A stretch of DNA of 64,000 nucleotides, from assembly GCF_001263795.1 (NCBI RefSeq), contig NZ_LHUR01000005.1:1-64000 (forward strand), read 5' to 3'. A program made the translations under genes and the position numbers. Source of the DNA: Clostridium homopropionicum DSM 5847. GTDB lineage: Bacteria > Bacillota > Clostridia > Clostridiales > Clostridiaceae. Shown one piece after another: positions 61,964-64,000 of this stretch. How positions within the stretch are numbered: the stretch's first letter is position 1; the number at the start of each line of letters is the position of its first letter. Under the pieces are notes generated by a model. The model worked only from the letters and a program-made list of their open reading frames with translations, did not search any database and was not told where the DNA came from.

Positions 61964-64000
61964 CTAATCTAAGTCTGGTAACTCTGTATTGCTTAAAAGC
62001 TTTATGCTATTTATTGTATTTACTACACTATTTATTGTAATACTATTATAAATATCTATCTCACTCTGGTTAGAATCAAATATATACGGAACAAAGTTTT
62101 GAGTAATAATATATTTTTGACCCATATTAAGTTTATTTCCACTTATACTTATCTGGCCATTTGATATATTTTTCCAGTTTTCCATAAGAGTAAGCTTACC
62201 ATTAACTATAGTATATAACATAAAGGTACTGTTACCCCTAAAATCTATACCGTTAGTGCTTATATTCAGTGTAAGATCCTCACCAAGAGGTTTACCTATA
62301 TCATCCTCTTTTGCATAACCTATATCTAATAAAGACCCAAGAGTATAGGTAAATCCACTTATAACCTGAGCTTCTCCAGATTTAATATAGCTTTCTATAG
62401 TTCCTTCTTGACCTGCAGCTACTTTACTTGTAAAGATTCCAAATTTTGTAATACTTATTGGTGCCTGCTCATCTATAACCTTTAAGCTTATTTCAGGTGT
62501 AAATCTATTTACATAACTACTTCCATCTACATCAGTATAGCTAATGGAGGAAGCATTTTCTTCATTTCCAAGTAAATAGTCCCCAGCCTTTGTAGCTTTC
62601 ACTTTAACTGTGAATTTAAGCTTCTCAAGTATAGAATCATCTACAGTGTAATAATCAATATTATTTATTTTCTTTATCAAATTATAGTTTATATTGTCTA
62701 AAGAGCCTACTATTACTTTTCCACCTTCTTCAATAGATAAATTTTCTACTGGAGTTTGTGAATTTATATATTTTACTTCTTGTGCAATTAAGCCTTCAGG
62801 CAGCTTAACCTGAAACTTAATATCTTTTACAGTTGGAAGCTTTATTTCTTCTGCTATTCCATTATAAACCTGTTGTATTTCACTTGAACTTGTTGCTTGT
62901 ATTACTTTAACATTTTCTGAAGCATTAGCTATTTCATTTAAGGCACTGCTATCAGCTCCTGAAGTAAAACCTACTAAAAAAGTATTTATTTTTGTAGAAG
63001 TATCATTGTTTATCTTTTCCATCATTTCTTTAGCATATTCAGTGGCTTCTGGCTTATCATAAGAATAGCCTCCAAAAACTTTATAATTTTCACTATTATC
63101 TAATATATAATTGTAATTATAATAGCTATCATTCCTGCCAACACTATAAGAAGTCGGAGCTCCGTCTGTTAATAATACAATATATTTATCTGCATCATTA
63201 CTATTTTTAAGCATATAATATGCTTTCCTTAGTCCATCTCCTGTATTTGTTCCACCTTCAGCATCTCCTACATCTTGTGATGAAATATTATCTCCAAAAT
63301 CTTTTTTAATATAAGCCTTATCACTATAGGTTACTAATCCAATATTTGTTTTTGAATCATTTTGAAACTTATTTAAAAATATATCAATTGCGTCCTTTGC
63401 TAAATTAAGCCTTGAATCTTGTGAATTAATATAATAATATCTCCATTCATAATAGTATGGCCAAAATGTCCAAACCCTTTCTCTTCCCCAATTTGTATGT
63501 TTTTTAGCTTCTTCTTCACTACAGTACACTCTATTTCCCGTTACATTATTGCCGTTAATATCCCAAGCCATACTTCCAGAAGTATCAACTACCAAAATAA
63601 TTTCTTTATTCTTTTTATATAAGCTATCATTTTTTATTTTTTCTATTCCCTCTGAAGGGTCAATTGTATAGTTAATATTAAAGCTATCATTAACCTTAAG
63701 CTTATCCTTATCTACTCCGCTAGCTAAAGCTTGGGTAGTCTTTATTGGTGCTTTTAAAGTTACTTTATTATTTATTTTAATATCAACATCATTAAAATAG
63801 TGTTTATATTCCTTATCAGATACAACATAGCTTAAATATGTGCTTTCCCCAGTTATTTTATAATCTTGCTGTATCAATGAAGTATTTGTGATTTTTCCTT
63901 TAAAACTTATGGAAAAGTTAACAGGCTCAGCCTTATAATAATCATTTCCTCCACCATTGTTTCCATCATCTTCTATAGAATAGTTTATAGTTTTTACAGT
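61964..64000 (-). CDS. Large VWA-domain surface protein, start outside the window
   Basis: The frame is open from its stop at 61964 to the right edge, giving at least 678 residues; an apparent start at 63877 is only an internal TTG. The von Willebrand A domain has the metal site DTSGS in ILVVDTSGSMAWD, a threonine in GGTNTGDGL and the aspartate in LLTDGAPTS. A beta-rich C-terminal part of about 300 residues follows. In pilus clusters VWA proteins are often tip adhesins; the pilD and pilM genes downstream support this. No sortase motif is seen at the C-terminus. Confidence 0.85.
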   Translation of the reverse strand, partial: TVKTINYSIEDDGNNGGGNDYYKAEPVNFSISFKGKITNTSLIQQDYKITGESTYLSYVVSDKEYKHYFNDVDIKINNKVTLKAPIKTTQALASGVDKDKLKVNDSFNINYTIDPSEGIEKIKNDSLYKKNKEIILVVDTSGSMAWDINGNNVTGNRVYCSEEEAKKHTNWGRERVWTFWPYYYEWRYYYINSQDSRLNLAKDAIDIFLNKFQNDSKTNIGLVTYSDKAYIKKDFGDNISSQDVGDAEGGTNTGDGLRKAYYMLKNSNDADKYIVLLTDGAPTSYSVGRNDSYYNYNYILDNSENYKVFGGYSYDKPEATEYAKEMMEKINNDTSTKINTFLVGFTSGADSSALNEIANASENVKVIQATSSSEIQQVYNGIAEEIKLPTVKDIKFQVKLPEGLIAQEVKYINSQTPVENLSIEEGGKVIVGSLDNINYNLIKKINNIDYYTVDDSILEKLKFTVKVKATKAGDYLLGNEENASSISYTDVDGSSYVNRFTPEISLKVIDEQAPISITKFGIFTSKVAAGQEGTIESYIKSGEAQVISGFTYTLGSLLDIGYAKEDDIGKPLGEDLTLNISTNGIDFRGNSTFMLYTIVNGKLTLMENWKNISNGQISISGNKLNMGQKYIITQNFVPYIFDSNQSEIDIYNSITINSVVNTINSIKLLSNTELPDLD

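Noticed and set aside
63877-64000. Start of the VWA protein at 63877
   Set aside because: The frame stays open through 64000 and the upstream residues continue the same beta-rich sequence, so the gene is cut by the window edge.

Overview
The window is AT-rich DNA with purine-rich ribosome binding sites, frequent TTG and GTG starts, and sporulation-type genes (a Spo0E-like phosphatase and two SpoVB/MurJ-type flippases). Its gene set is strictly anaerobic: a flavodiiron protein, a rubrerythrin-like protein and a V-type ATPase in place of an F-type enzyme at this locus. Together these point to a Clostridium-type Firmicute. I cannot name the species. No rRNA, tRNA or CRISPR array is visible.

Layout. 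Positions 1-267 hold the 5' end of a damaged group II intron on the minus strand. From 0.5 to 6 kb come a Spo0E-like gene, a very acidic small protein, fprA, helD, an unknown gene and an ECF transporter S component. From 6.2 to 14.9 kb is a complete nine-gene V-type ATPase operon in the order ntpF-I-K-E-C-G-A-B-D; the K subunit carries the sodium-binding residues known from Enterococcus hirae. From 15 to 19.4 kb is a tightly packed minus-strand group: beta-propeller lipid- or sugar-type protein, zinc phospholipase C-like protein, methyltransferase-like protein and B12-type radical SAM protein. From 19.4 to 22.5 kb lie a ferritin-like protein, a LysM protein and two related Ser/Ala/Gly-rich proteins with cysteine tails. 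From 22.6 to 37.6 kb come two convergent flippases, a pseudouridine synthase, an M20 amidohydrolase, a long FtsA-like ATPase, a UvrD-like helicase, pncB, a LUD-domain protein and cell-envelope genes. From 37.8 to 48.9 kb are a D,D-carboxypeptidase, a sulfur-redox cluster (ArsR regulator and two CoA-disulfide-reductase-type enzymes, the first fused to rhodanese, TusA and DsrE domains), an M29 aminopeptidase, a CheY-like regulator and several membrane proteins. From 49 to 51.7 kb is a YtrA-type GntR regulator with an ABC exporter, followed by gltX. From 53.5 to 59 kb is a nickel-pincer-cofactor cluster (larB, larE, larC) with its own nickel ECF transporter (O, Q, MN) but no larA. The right end carries a FadR-type regulator and the start of a type IV pilus cluster (pilM, prepilin peptidase, a VWA-domain protein cut by the window edge).

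How it fits together. The ATPase probably couples ATP to Na+ movement. The lar/nik operon imports nickel and builds the pincer cofactor for a racemase or epimerase encoded elsewhere. The ArsR-CoADR cluster probably handles persulfide or polysulfide. Several intergenic regions hold well-formed control elements: a near-ideal YtrA-type operator, a strong promoter driving a 15-codon ORF into a terminator, a hairpin leader before gltX, a candidate small RNA with an anti-Shine-Dalgarno loop between the nickel operon and the FadR gene, and dispersed inverted repeats.
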